A stretch of 64,000 bases of DNA from DATKQJ01 sp035534295 (GTDB taxonomy: Bacteria > Chloroflexota > Dormibacteria > Dormibacterales > Dormibacteraceae), in NCBI GenBank assembly GCA_035534295.1, contig DATLSE010000052.1, positions 51,888 through 115,887 of the forward strand, given 5' to 3'. The notes beneath the pieces are model-generated. The model was not told where the DNA came from, searched no databases, and saw only the letters and a program-made list of their open reading frames with translations. Every line of letters starts with the position of its first letter. Position 1 is the first letter of the stretch. The position numbers and the translations under genes were made by a program. Below are positions 50,943 through 59,517 of this stretch, one piece after another.

Positions 50943-52118
50943 CTAGAGTCGACCGGCGCGGCGAAGGCGGGAGCGAACCTGGAGCAACACCAAGCCTCCG
51001 ATCGCGGGTGCCGCGACCGCTATCCAGGCCGCCGAGCCGCCGAGCGGCTCCCCGATCAGGGGGCCGAGCAGGGAGCCGGAGGCAAATCCGGCGAAGAATA
51101 TCCCGAAGACCGAATTGGGAGCATCCGGAGCGGAGACCGAAGCCAGCTTGGACATGAGTCCTGGTCCACCTCCCACTGGTATCCCCGCGCTCACGCCGGC
51201 CGCGAGTATGCCGGCTTCGGTAGAGCCGGCGACGACCATGATCCCGGCCGCGAGCAGGACCATACACAACACCGCCCCCATCACTGGGTCGACACCGAAT
51301 CGGTCGGTGGCGAATCCGGACACGATGCGGCTGGCAATGTTCGCCAGCGCCAATCCGACCAGCGCAGCGGTACCGATCCAGACCGCCAGGTGGTCAGCGC
51401 GGGCGTGGGAGACGAGATCGACGGCGGCGTACGAGCCCAGGTCGGCGCTGGAAAAAAGCATCAGGGTGCTGGTCCAGACCGCTGGGCGGCGAAGAAGCTG
51501 GAATTGGTTGGCGGGACGGGCCGCGGTGGCGTGCCGAGCGGGGGGTAGGCGGGGCATGAAGAGCAAGATCAGGGCGGCCACCAGCCCCATTCCCACTCCG
51601 ACCAGGCGGAGTGCGTTAAACCAACCTATATGGGGGGTGAGAACCGCGATCAGAGGTGCCTCGAACACGACCGCGGTGGCGTAGGCGGCGGTCAGTGCTC
51701 CACCCAGACTGCCCACGCGCTGAGGCATGACCTGCGTCGCAGCTGCCACCGCGCCCGTGAGCGCGACGCCTCCGCCCAAACCGAGACCGAGCGCCGAATA
51801 GAAGACGACGAAGGTGACTCCCGAGGGAGCGATGAAAGCGACGGAGAACCCGACGGCCAGGAGGGCCATTCCTGCCCAACAGAGCCGGCGGGCGGGAATC
51901 CGATCGGCCAGCCGGCCGCCCAGGAGCGTCCCGATCCCGAAGCCGAACGGGGTCCCGGAGAAGACGGCTCCGAGCAGGAGGGGCGGCCAGTGCCATTCCG
52001 CGCGCACGTAAGGGACGACGCTGCCCCACGCGAAGACCAGTCCAAAGGCCAGCTGCAGGACCAGGCCGGCGACCAGGACACGCGCCGCCTGACGCCCGTG
52101 AGGCGAGGGCGAGACCAT
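50943..52118 (-). CDS. MFS transporter, OFA/monocarboxylate-like
   Basis: 391 residues, 12 TM helices. FGLVFAWGSVVPYVRAEWHW and YSALGLGLGGGVALTGAVAA resemble the oxalate/formate antiporter group, with motif A-like GGRLADRIPARR. Substrate is probably a small organic acid, but this is a weak inference. Single gene. Confidence 0.83.
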   Translation of the reverse strand: MVSPSPHGRQAARVLVAGLVLQLAFGLVFAWGSVVPYVRAEWHWPPLLLGAVFSGTPFGFGIGTLLGGRLADRIPARRLCWAGMALLAVGFSVAFIAPSGVTFVVFYSALGLGLGGGVALTGAVAAATQVMPQRVGSLGGALTAAYATAVVFEAPLIAVLTPHIGWFNALRLVGVGMGLVAALILLFMPRLPPARHATAARPANQFQLLRRPAVWTSTLMLFSSADLGSYAAVDLVSHARADHLAVWIGTAALVGLALANIASRIVSGFATDRFGVDPVMGAVLCMVLLAAGIMVVAGSTEAGILAAGVSAGIPVGGGPGLMSKLASVSAPDAPNSVFGIFFAGFASGSLLGPLIGEPLGGSAAWIAVAAPAIGGLVLLQVRSRLRRAGRL

Positions 52119-52219
52119 GGCACTAGAGGCGATTACAGAATCGTCGCACGTTCGACAGGGTGGTCGCCTGAGCCCCGGGGGCGGGGCTCAGGCGAACGAG
52201 CGAGCGCGGGCGCGGGAAG

Positions 52220-53413
52220 CTAACGAGGTCGGCGCCGCGCAGGTTCTCCTGGACGCGCCCGACCGCTCTCTTTGGACCTCGGGTGGGCCGGGCCGGCGGC
52301 GGCGTTCAAGACCAGGGCGGGATTGACCTCGACCGGCGGCGGGGCAGCTGCCGCGGTGCCCTTGTATTCGGTCCAGATCACGGTGGCGATGGCCTGCAAC
52401 AGTCCTGCCAGTGGGGCGCCGAAGAGCGCGCCCCAGATTCCGAAGAGCTCGGTTCCGGCCACCAGCGCAACCAGGGCCACCGCAGGGTGAATGCCGATCG
52501 CGCGTCCCATCACCCGGGGGCCGACGACGTCGCCTTCGATGACGTGGACGACCACGAAATAGCCCAGCACGACGAGCGCCAGCACCAAGCCCTGGAAAAG
52601 GGCGATGCTGACGCAGAGGACGCCGGATATGAGCACCCCGAGGATGGGCACGAACTCCATGAAGAACGCCAACACTCCCAGGAGTACCGCGTAGTGAACG
52701 CCCATCACCGCCATGCCCACCCCGACCAGGGTGCCGACCAGAAGGGCCATCGTCAGGGTCCCGCGGACGTAGCCGCCGACGACCTGGTTCACGATCAGCA
52801 CCAGGTTCGTGACCCGGCGCCGATGGTCTCCGGCCGGTGCTTCACGACGCAACCAACGGCCGATGGCGGGCCCGTTGGCGGTCAGGTAGATGCTAAGGAT
52901 CAGGATCAGGATCACATCCAGGATCGTGCTTGCGGTGGTGACAAGTGCGCCCGGGGCACCCCCGGCCAACTGGGCCCCGGAAGCCTGCAGAGAATGCACC
53001 AGCGCAGTCTCGGTCGAATTGAGTTGACTCTGGGTCAGTCCCCATGGACGCAAGAAACCCATCACTTCGGGCTGGATCGCATTGAGCCGGCCCGTATCGG
53101 AGGGGAGACTGGTGAGCAGGCGGTGGACCTGACCAGACGCCGTCACGGCCACCAGCCCGATCAGGCCGAAAACCAGCCCCGCACCTATCAGATAGGCCAT
53201 GGCCACCGCGACGACCCGGGGGGTGAAGCGGCTGAAGACCCGCACCATGGGGGTGAGCGCGTAGGCGATCACAGCACCCAGGATCAAGGTCAGGAGGGCC
53301 CGCGTCACGTGGCTCAAGAGCCAGGCGGCGACCGCCGCCACCGCCAGCCAGGCCAGGATGGTGAGAGGGGCCAGCAGGGCTCTGGGCCAGCGCGAGGAAG
53401 TGGACTCTGTCAA
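52220..53413 (-). CDS. AI-2E family transporter
   Basis: 397 residues; eight TM helices with the family's long extracytoplasmic segment (residues about 85-150) and conserved GTLVGVGMAVMGVHYAVLLGVLAFFMEFVPILG plus GPRVMGRAIGIHPAVAL. Called autoinducer-2 exporters after TqsA, but many members are Na+/H+ antiporters or unknown. TTG start with little Shine-Dalgarno. The C-terminal 40 residues are Ala/Arg/Pro-rich. Confidence 0.88.
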   Translation of the reverse strand: MTESTSSRWPRALLAPLTILAWLAVAAVAAWLLSHVTRALLTLILGAVIAYALTPMVRVFSRFTPRVVAVAMAYLIGAGLVFGLIGLVAVTASGQVHRLLTSLPSDTGRLNAIQPEVMGFLRPWGLTQSQLNSTETALVHSLQASGAQLAGGAPGALVTTASTILDVILILILSIYLTANGPAIGRWLRREAPAGDHRRRVTNLVLIVNQVVGGYVRGTLTMALLVGTLVGVGMAVMGVHYAVLLGVLAFFMEFVPILGVLISGVLCVSIALFQGLVLALVVLGYFVVVHVIEGDVVGPRVMGRAIGIHPAVALVALVAGTELFGIWGALFGAPLAGLLQAIATVIWTEYKGTAAAAPPPVEVNPALVLNAAAGPAHPRSKESGRARPGEPARRRPR

Positions 53414-53448
53414 CTCGGTGAGATCAGCCTATCCACAATCGGAGCCGC

Positions 53449-54396
53449 GTGGCCATTCCCCAGCGGCCGGTCATGGCCGCAAGCGGCGGGGGTCGCGAGC
53501 CCAGGGTGAGACCGCCGCCGGCAGCCAGATTGAAGCAGGCCGCGAGCAGGGCCCGGGGACGCGCTGCGCGAACCCTGCCCGCCCGACTGCTCGAGCGATT
53601 CGGGACCGATAACGGCGCCACGTATGCGGTGAATATTGCCTGGAACGCGCTCCAGTCCATCTTTCCGATCGCACTTCTCATGACGACGCTGCTGGGGGTG
53701 ATCTTGGCGCGGGTCGGGGTGACCTCGACCATGGTCTACCAGACCGTGCTCGCCGTCCTGCCCGATCCGTCAGCCCAGGGACCGGCGATGGATGCGCTGG
53801 AGAAGATCAGGACCAAAACGGGGCTCTTTGCCCTCCTCGGAGTGCTCGGGTTTCTGTGGTCGGGTTCCAACCTGATCGGAGCCATGGAACTGGCATTCGA
53901 CGCCGTCTACGGCCTGCGCATGCGCGACTTCATCCGCCAGAAGATGGTGGCCATCGGCGTCATGGTGGTTTTCGCTCTTCTGATCAGCCTCGCCCTGGGC
54001 ACGGCAGCTCTGCTGCCGCTGCTGCCTCGCCTGCCTGGCGTGCCGGGTTTCATCGCCCATGGAGGTCCGGGAGAGGTAATAGCCCAGGCGGTCTTGGGGG
54101 CGACCATGGGCTCCATCACCTATTCCATCCTCTACTACGTGGTCCCGAATCGACGCCAGCGCTGGGCCGAAATTTGGCCGGGTGCCGTGGCCGCGGGCGT
54201 CGGTTTCGAGGTCATGGCGCTGGCCTTCCCTCTCTACAGTCACCTCGCCGGCCCGAGCATGAATCAGTACGGCAAGACGTTTGGACTGCTCTTCCTGACC
54301 ATGTTTTTCTTCTACATGCTGGGCGTGATCACGGTTCTGGGGGCGATGCTCAACGCCATTCTCTTCGAGACCAAGGCCCGAGCCGTCAACGACTGA
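53449..54396 (+). CDS. YihY/BrkB-family membrane protein
   Basis: 315 residues with six TM helices; TYAVNIAWNALQSIFPIALL, SGSNLIGAMELAFDAVYG and GKTFGLLFLTMFFFYMLGVITVLGAMLNAI are the YihY core. Often misnamed ribonuclease BN; role unknown, perhaps envelope transport. GTG start. Its last 11 bp overlap the convergent DUF202 gene. Confidence 0.9.
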   Translation: MAIPQRPVMAASGGGREPRVRPPPAARLKQAASRARGRAARTLPARLLERFGTDNGATYAVNIAWNALQSIFPIALLMTTLLGVILARVGVTSTMVYQTVLAVLPDPSAQGPAMDALEKIRTKTGLFALLGVLGFLWSGSNLIGAMELAFDAVYGLRMRDFIRQKMVAIGVMVVFALLISLALGTAALLPLLPRLPGVPGFIAHGGPGEVIAQAVLGATMGSITYSILYYVVPNRRQRWAEIWPGAVAAGVGFEVMALAFPLYSHLAGPSMNQYGKTFGLLFLTMFFFYMLGVITVLGAMLNAILFETKARAVND

Positions 54397-54796
54397 TCAG
54401 CAGGTATCCCGCTAGGCCGACGCCACAGATCACGGTGGCGGAGGCGGCGAACCACTCGAGCGCGCCGCCCAGGTGCACTCGATTGCTCTCAATCGCCGCC
54501 CGCACCAGCCGGAAGCGGCGCAGGCTGAGCCCCGCACTCCCCACCCCGATGAGTACCAGCGCGACCCCGATCGCCGCCGACAGCTGCGTTCCCAGGGCGG
54601 AGGAATGGCTGCCGCGCGCGTCCAGAACGCGCAGAAAGAGGCCGAAACGGGCCACCACGAAGCCCAGGCCGATGAGGGCTATGGCAGTCCTGATCCAGGC
54701 CAGAAGGGTGCGCGTGTTGGCCAGGTGATCTGAGAGCCTGGGCACGTCGGCATTACCGGTCGGCGCGGAGGAGCTAACCGCGCGTGGAGTATTCAA
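54386..54796 (-). CDS. DUF202 (YidH-like) membrane protein
   Basis: 136 residues, three TM helices; DHLANTRTLLAWIRTAIALIGLGF is the DUF202 signature. Function unknown. Overlaps the convergent YihY gene. Confidence 0.88.
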   Translation of the reverse strand: MNTPRAVSSSAPTGNADVPRLSDHLANTRTLLAWIRTAIALIGLGFVVARFGLFLRVLDARGSHSSALGTQLSAAIGVALVLIGVGSAGLSLRRFRLVRAAIESNRVHLGGALEWFAASATVICGVGLAGYLLISR

Positions 54797-54815
54797 GGTC
54801 AGAGCCGCCCCCTCA

Positions 54816-55211
54816 CTATTCGATCACCGCCGTCACATCAACCTCGTACATAAGGCCCGGCATGGCCAGGGCCTGAACCCCGATCAGCGTCGTCGCCGGC
54901 GGCGGTGAGGTGAAGTAGCGGTTTCTTACCTCGGCCAGCAGAGCCCGGTGCGAGGGCTCGTAGTCCACCACGTAGCTGACCATCTTGACCACATCGGTCC
55001 AGTCGGCTCCTGCCGCACGCAGGGCAACCTGGACATTCGACAGGGCCTTGTCGATTTGGGCGGCGAGATCACCGGGGGCGACGACCTGGCCATTCTCGTC
55101 GTACGCGGTCTGCCCTGCGATATGGACGGTGGTACCGCCCCGAGTGGTGATGACCTGCGTGTAGATGGCCGGCTTCCAGATGCCGTCCGGATTGAGGTAG
55201 CGCTTATCCAT
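54816..55211 (-). CDS. RidA/YjgF/Rid-family protein
   Basis: 131 residues of the Rid fold: VHIAGQTAYDENGQVV, DLAAQIDKALSNVQVALRAAGA and the C-terminal TTLIGVQALAMPGLMYEVDVTA. RidA hydrolyses reactive enamine/imine intermediates; the key Arg of true RidA, normally just after the RxxV Pro-Ala-R region, is not evident, so it may be another Rid subgroup. Single gene in front of the holin-like gene, divergent. Confidence 0.86.
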   Translation of the reverse strand: MDKRYLNPDGIWKPAIYTQVITTRGGTTVHIAGQTAYDENGQVVAPGDLAAQIDKALSNVQVALRAAGADWTDVVKMVSYVVDYEPSHRALLAEVRNRYFTSPPPATTLIGVQALAMPGLMYEVDVTAVIE

Positions 55212-55351
55212 CAGATTCTTGCTCCTAAAACACTCGACTCTGGATTCGGCCGGTCGGACTATTCTGGCTCCGCGACCCCAGAAATCCGCAAGAGCGAGCG
55301 CGAGGCGCTGCTTTATATCATGGCTATCCTCTACCGTGATAGGTTAGGACC

Positions 55352-55741
55352 ATGCGTACGTCGGATACTGAGCGATCTACCGCGGTTGCCGGCCAGCTGG
55401 TCGATGATCTCCAGCGCCTAGCAGCGCTCCAGATCGACATGGCCAAAGCGGAGCTGAAGGAATTGGTGGTCAGCAATATCGTCGCCGGCGCGGGCCTGGC
55501 CGTGGCCGGGCTGTTGGTGCTGATCGCACTTCTCGTGGCGCTGCCCGTGATCCTCGTCGCTGCCCTGCCCTGGCACTGGCAGGTGGCCCTGGCATGGTTG
55601 GTTCTGTACTTGCTGATCGCGCTGGTCGTCGGCCTGGCGGCGCGATCGCGACTCCGTCTGACCCTGCCTCAAAAAACTCTTCGGGCACTTAAGGAGAACA
55701 AGCAGTGGGCGCTTCAACTGATGAACTCGAGCAGGCGCTGA
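55352..55741 (+). CDS. Holin-like (phage holin/DUF1469-type) membrane protein
   Basis: 129 residues: amphipathic N-terminal helix (LVDDLQRLAALQIDMAKAELKEL), two TM helices, then a basic tail. Such genes are chromosomal and not phage-derived; they sit in envelope-stress clusters. ATG has TAGGTT 6 nt upstream and no ribosome site (leaderless). Overlaps the next gene by 37 bp. Confidence 0.75.
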   Translation: MRTSDTERSTAVAGQLVDDLQRLAALQIDMAKAELKELVVSNIVAGAGLAVAGLLVLIALLVALPVILVAALPWHWQVALAWLVLYLLIALVVGLAARSRLRLTLPQKTLRALKENKQWALQLMNSSRR

Positions 55742-56160
55742 TCGCGGTGCGAGCTGACGCCGAGGAGAAGGTTCTGCTGCTCCGCGGGCGGGCACGTCAT
55801 ACCGCGCGAACCGTGCTTCGGCGGGCCGGCCTGGTGGCCGGGGTGTCGGCTGTCGCCGGGGCCACAGCGCTCAGCCTGTTGATGCTCCGGCGCTACCGCC
55901 ACCGGCCGAATCTGGCCCGACAGGCGGGCGAGGAGATCTCGCGTGCGCGCGCGCGCTGGGCCCGACTACACTCCCCTGTGAGGGTGCGGGTCAGCGCGGG
56001 ACGGGAGAAGACAGGCGCACCGAAACACCCGGCCTACGGCGTCGCCTGGCGGCTGGCGGGCTCGCTCGGTACCGCTCTGGGAACCGCGCTCGCCACCGCT
56101 CTCGCCCGCCGACTGACCCAGGGCAGGCCCGCCGGGCGACGCCCCGACGGCACCGACTGA
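55705..56160 (+). CDS. Membrane-anchored basic protein, unknown function
   Basis: 151 residues: N-terminal helix, one TM helix (about 41-60), then an Arg/Lys-rich region and a second Ala/Gly-rich helix (WRLAGSLGTALGTALATALARRL). Resembles DUF3618-type partners of holin-like proteins. GTG start inside the preceding gene suggests coupled translation. Confidence 0.6.
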   Translation: MGASTDELEQALIAVRADAEEKVLLLRGRARHTARTVLRRAGLVAGVSAVAGATALSLLMLRRYRHRPNLARQAGEEISRARARWARLHSPVRVRVSAGREKTGAPKHPAYGVAWRLAGSLGTALGTALATALARRLTQGRPAGRRPDGTD

Positions 56161-56180
56161 GCCGACCGACTCAGCTCGAT

Positions 56181-56381
56181 TCAACCGTGGTAACGGGCCG
56201 GGACCGACCGCGCGCATTCGATGCTGCAATAGGGGCGACCGGAGCGCATCACGGGGGCGGCGCCCACCTCTCGCGCGCACAGCCAACAGCGGTCGGCCAG
56301 GGCCCGCTCGACCTCTCGTTGCGCCCAGGCCGACCCCGCGCGCGGGCTCTGCCGACGTTTACGCGAAACCAGTGCAGCCAT
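56181..56381 (-). CDS. Small putative zinc-ribbon protein
   Basis: 66 residues, basic. CWLC and CSIEC are 17 residues apart and could hold one zinc ion (CxxC...CxxxC). Its end is 20 bp from the preceding convergent gene. ATG 56381 excludes 13 upstream residues. No family recognised; a false ORF is possible. Confidence 0.45.
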   Translation of the reverse strand: MAALVSRKRRQSPRAGSAWAQREVERALADRCWLCAREVGAAPVMRSGRPYCSIECARSVPARYHG

Positions 56382-56523
56382 CGTCCACCCCCGACTTTCA
56401 GAAGCGCCCTGCGACCACAATCCGTTATATCAAAAGCCTAATGATTTGCGATCACCTAGAAGGGCTCGAAGCGAATTCACGACTAGCGGAAGCCGCGCGC
56501 TTGCTCACTCCTGATAGCTGCGA

Positions 56524-56529
56524 TATCCT
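56524..56529 (+). promoter_or_regulatory. -10 element of DUF6582 gene
   Basis: TATCCT, 6 nt before ATG 56536, with TTGCTC 16 bp upstream as a weak -35. A leaderless start at 56536 fits better than the ATG at 56530. Confidence 0.45.
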
Positions 56530-56535
56530 ATGAAC

Positions 56536-56760
56536 ATGGCTGAACGCACACATAAATCACGATCGGATCTACCCGATAGCGCTTTCGCCTTCCCCGCCCA
56601 GCGCAAAGAACCGCTCACTGATGCAAGCCACGTGCGCAACGCGGCGGCGCGCTTCAACCAGGTCGGGGGGGTGAGCGCCAAGGAGCGCTCTGAGGCCAAG
56701 AAGCGGATTGAGCGGGCCGCCGACAGCAAGGGCGTCAAGCTGAGCAAGGAACCCGACTGA
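56536..56760 (+). CDS. DUF6582-type small protein
   Basis: 74 residues, soluble, charged. LPDSAFAFPAQRKEPLTDASHVRNAAARF followed by GVSAKERSEAKKRIERAA is a conserved small domain seen alone in many bacterial and phage proteins; function unknown. Five bp upstream of the EncFtn-like gene, in the same direction, so likely co-transcribed with it. Confidence 0.75.
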   Translation: MAERTHKSRSDLPDSAFAFPAQRKEPLTDASHVRNAAARFNQVGGVSAKERSEAKKRIERAADSKGVKLSKEPD

Positions 56761-56765
56761 ATCAG

Positions 56766-57077
56766 ATGGGCTCCGATCAGTACCACGAGCCCGCCCAGGA
56801 GCTCTCGGCCGAGAGCCGTACATTCGCGCGCATGATCGCCTCCCTGACCGAGGAGACGGAGGCGATCGGGTGGTACCAACAAAGGCTGGAACTTGAGGCA
56901 GACGCCCAGGCCCGAGCCATCATGCGAGAGGCCCAGAAGGAGGAGTTCAAGCACTTCAGCATGGATCTCGAGTTCCTCCTCCGTCGGACGCCGCACTGGA
57001 GGCAGATAGCACAGGGCGTGCTCTTCACCGATGGGGACATCGTGAGCAGCGGAGACCAAGCCGAAGAGAACGTCTAG
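56766..57077 (+). CDS. Encapsulated-ferritin-like (EncFtn) protein, no shell gene nearby
   Basis: 103 residues. The half-ferritin pattern of EncFtn is present: YHEPAQELS, then Glu29, Glu30, Glu32, Trp36 and Tyr37 (EETEAIGWYQQR), then Glu60 and His63 (EEFKH). Spacing equals that of the ferroxidase and entry residues known in Rhodospirillum EncFtn (E31, E32, E34, W38, Y39, E62, H65). Such proteins form annular decamers that oxidise Fe(II) inside encapsulin shells. The tail (TDGDIVSSGDQAEENV) has no obvious encapsulin targeting peptide, and no shell gene follows. Role: iron oxidation without a shell, or shell encoded elsewhere. Confidence 0.82.
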   Translation: MGSDQYHEPAQELSAESRTFARMIASLTEETEAIGWYQQRLELEADAQARAIMREAQKEEFKHFSMDLEFLLRRTPHWRQIAQGVLFTDGDIVSSGDQAEENV

Positions 57078-57131
57078 GTGGGATTCCGGCGCCCATCTCG
57101 CGGGAGCCCCGTCGACGGACGACCCGATGCC

Positions 57132-57158
57132 CGGGGGGCGAGATCGGGGCACCCCCCG
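57132..57158. terminator. G-run/C-run hairpin after the EncFtn-like gene
   Basis: CGGGGGG / CCCCCCG arms (7 bp), 13-nt loop, in the 200-bp gap between the EncFtn-like and topoisomerase genes. No T run. Confidence 0.4.
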
Positions 57159-57277
57159 ACCTCGCTAAATCCCTTTGGCTCGCTGACACCAGGACACGCA
57201 CCTTGCTGCCCGGTCGCTCGGCCCCAGGCGAGCGGCCAGGGTCCCGAGGTGAGCACGCCCGCGGCCTAGCGCACCGT

Positions 57278-58384
57278 GTGACAGCCACGCCTGCGTCACC
57301 GAAAGCGACCTTGGCGCCAGGTCGTACCCCGGGCCGACGCCTTGGCTACGTCAGCGTATCCGCGCCCGGGCTGCGGCGCCGTCGCCGCGGGCGCGACTTC
57401 GTATACCTGGATCTGCGGGGGGAGTCGATATCCGACCCGCGGACGCTCTCGCGAATCCGGGCGCTGGCAATTCCCCCGGCCTGGACCGACGTCTGGATCT
57501 GTGCCCAGGCCAACGGCCACCTTCAGGCGGTGGGACTGGATTCCCGGGGACGCAAACAGTATCTGTACCATCCCGCCTGGAGGCGCCTGAGAGACGAATA
57601 CAAGTTTTCCCGCATGCTCGAATTCGGGCGTCGGCTCCCCGGACTCCGAGCTCGGGTGGCCGAGGACATGGGGCGAGCGGGCCTTGAGCGGGACCAGGTC
57701 GTGGCGGCGGTGGTCCGGCTTCTGGACCGGACCGCGCAGCGGGTGGGAAACGAGATCTATGCCCACCAGAACGGGTCTTACGGCCTGACCACCCTGCGCG
57801 AGCGCCACGTGGAGCTGGCGGGATCGCGGATCCGTCTCAACTTCCTCGCCAAATCGCACAAGCGACAGACGGTCGAACTGGTGGACCGACAGCTGGCGCG
57901 TGTGGTTCGCTCGCTCCAGGAGCTGCCCGGCCAGCACCTGTTTCGCTGGCTTGATGACGCGGGCACCATCCGGGATCTGGACTCTGCCGACGTGAACGAA
58001 TATCTCCATAGGACGATGGGACGGCGCTTCACCGCCAAGGACTTCAGGACCTGGTCAGGGAGTGTATTGGCGCTGGAGCATCTGTGTGGGCCGTCAGACT
58101 CCGAGGCCGCAGCAGACATAAGGCGCCGGGCGTCGGCGACGATTCGAGCCGTGGCCGAAACGCTCGGCAACACCCCGGCCGTCTGCCGCCGCGCCTACGT
58201 TCACCCCGCCGTGCTCCAGGCCCACGCTACCGGAATGCTGGCCGAACTGGCCCGGGAGTCCCCGGTTGGCCTGACGTCGGCTGGTGCCCAGCTGACGACG
58301 GGGGAGCGGGCGCTGATACGGCTATTGCGCCGCGAGGCAAGAATGCGACGCCAGGCCCAGCGCGCTGCGGGGAGCCAGGTCTGA
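57278..58384 (+). CDS. DNA topoisomerase IB (poxvirus-like)
   Basis: 368 residues. Catalytic pentad candidates: Arg in LLDRTAQRVGNE, Lys in NFLAKSHKR, Arg in KDFRTWSG, the following conserved small residues, and Tyr in CRRAYVHPAV. It nicks one DNA strand through a 3'-phosphotyrosine and relaxes both supercoil signs. GTG 57278 is the first start before conserved sequence; the frame extends further upstream. Often carried with stress and DNA-repair genes in soil bacteria. Confidence 0.9.
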   Translation: MTATPASPKATLAPGRTPGRRLGYVSVSAPGLRRRRRGRDFVYLDLRGESISDPRTLSRIRALAIPPAWTDVWICAQANGHLQAVGLDSRGRKQYLYHPAWRRLRDEYKFSRMLEFGRRLPGLRARVAEDMGRAGLERDQVVAAVVRLLDRTAQRVGNEIYAHQNGSYGLTTLRERHVELAGSRIRLNFLAKSHKRQTVELVDRQLARVVRSLQELPGQHLFRWLDDAGTIRDLDSADVNEYLHRTMGRRFTAKDFRTWSGSVLALEHLCGPSDSEAAADIRRRASATIRAVAETLGNTPAVCRRAYVHPAVLQAHATGMLAELARESPVGLTSAGAQLTTGERALIRLLRREARMRRQAQRAAGSQV

Positions 58385-58464
58385 GGTTGACGGGAGTGCG
58401 TCCCAGACCAAATCATCCCCGGCGGCGCCTCGCCGTAGTTGGAGGAAAGCCAAACGCGCCGGGT

Positions 58465-59259
58465 CTAGGTCGGCTCGACGCGGCGGCGCCAGAGGAGCTC
58501 GCTGGGAGGCACGCGGGGACCGAAGAAACGCTCTAGCTCGGGATCGCATGGGGGCATCGATACGGCGCCCGGCGGGAATGAGCGGCGCTTAAATCCTCGC
58601 TCCTCAAACCATTCGGGGCGCAGCGGACTGATCAGGATGATCATGCCGCCACGCCGGGTGCAGCGCTCCATCTCGGCCAGAGCCGCGGGGTCGGGGCTCA
58701 TGCTAGAACAGGCGATGGAGAGGTCGGCCCATGAATTGTCGATCGGGATCGCCTCCCGCCGCGCGCCCACCACGTCGACTCCACAAAAGCGCCGGCGCAG
58801 CAGTCGGCGTAGGACCGGCGCCGGCTCGATGGCAACCATGTCATCCGCCCGGGGCGCCAGATGAACGGTTAACCTGCCGCCACCCGCTCCCACCTCGAGC
58901 ACCCGTGATGCGTGCTGCGGCAGAGCGTCAAGCAATTCGGGGTTAATGGGTTCGAGGCTGGCCATACGGTCCCATAGATGCGGCCTCAGGTGGTACACCA
59001 GCGGCCAAAAGAGAGCCCGAACCACGCGTCGGCGGGCGCCTGGCTCACCTCCCAGGGCCGCCTCCCACTCCTTCGCCGGAACCTCACTCGCCACCTCGAC
59101 CTGAACCTGGCTCGAGAGCCGAAACAGATCGTCAAAGCTGAAGTCCTCGCTGCCCGGAGGGGCGGAGGATGCCGCTAGACGGTAGGCCGCGACCAACTCG
59201 GAAGCGGGTTTGGATGCGCCCGACCGCCCGCCCGTGGAGCCCTGACGCAAGAGATGCAT
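58465..59259 (-). CDS. Class I SAM-dependent methyltransferase
   Basis: 264 residues. SAM motif VLEVGAGGGRLTVHLA, acidic motif VAIEPAP and post-motif CSSMSPDPAAL. Substrate unknown. An 8-bp palindrome TAGATCTA and a TAGATC hexamer 7 nt before the ATG suggest a leaderless promoter with a small operator-like dyad (GATAG-N5-CTATC). Confidence 0.85.
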   Translation of the reverse strand: MHLLRQGSTGGRSGASKPASELVAAYRLAASSAPPGSEDFSFDDLFRLSSQVQVEVASEVPAKEWEAALGGEPGARRRVVRALFWPLVYHLRPHLWDRMASLEPINPELLDALPQHASRVLEVGAGGGRLTVHLAPRADDMVAIEPAPVLRRLLRRRFCGVDVVGARREAIPIDNSWADLSIACSSMSPDPAALAEMERCTRRGGMIILISPLRPEWFEERGFKRRSFPPGAVSMPPCDPELERFFGPRVPPSELLWRRRVEPT

Positions 59260-59517
59260 GATAGTAGATCTATCACTTTATAAGGCGCCGGTGAGGTTTG
59301 CCTCGGCTCAGTCCCCGGTTGGCGACGCCAGGTCGATGGGGCCACCATCTGGTTCCATCTCGATCCGCACGGCGCCCGCTCCGGATCCGTGAGGGCACGC
59401 CTCTGGTAGGCGGAGAACCAAAGGGGAAGAAGTTGGAGCTGACGACGGGTAGCTGGTACCCGTTGATACTCATCGTGACAGGGATCGACGGTGGCGATTA
59501 TGGGTAGGAGCGGTGCC
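59260..59517. other. Gap with possible gene remnant
   Basis: No intact gene. On the minus strand a short open stretch reads like a C-terminus (VRIEMEPDGGPIDLASPTGD and stop) without a credible start, perhaps a remnant. The upstream promoter of the reductase gene must also lie here. Confidence 0.3.

Noticed and set aside
55352..56160. Prophage remnant suggested by a holin-like gene
   Set aside because: No endolysin, integrase, capsid or tail genes nearby; the family is a common chromosomal membrane protein.
57078..58384. Encapsulin shell gene next to the EncFtn-like gene
   Set aside because: Looked for an HK97-type shell protein on both sides; downstream is topoisomerase IB and upstream a 74-residue DUF6582 protein.
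59273..59473. 66-residue minus-strand ORF in the gap before the RibD-C gene
   Set aside because: Arg/Gly/Pro-rich with poor codon bias and no ribosome site; a different frame in the same place looks slightly more like a gene remnant.
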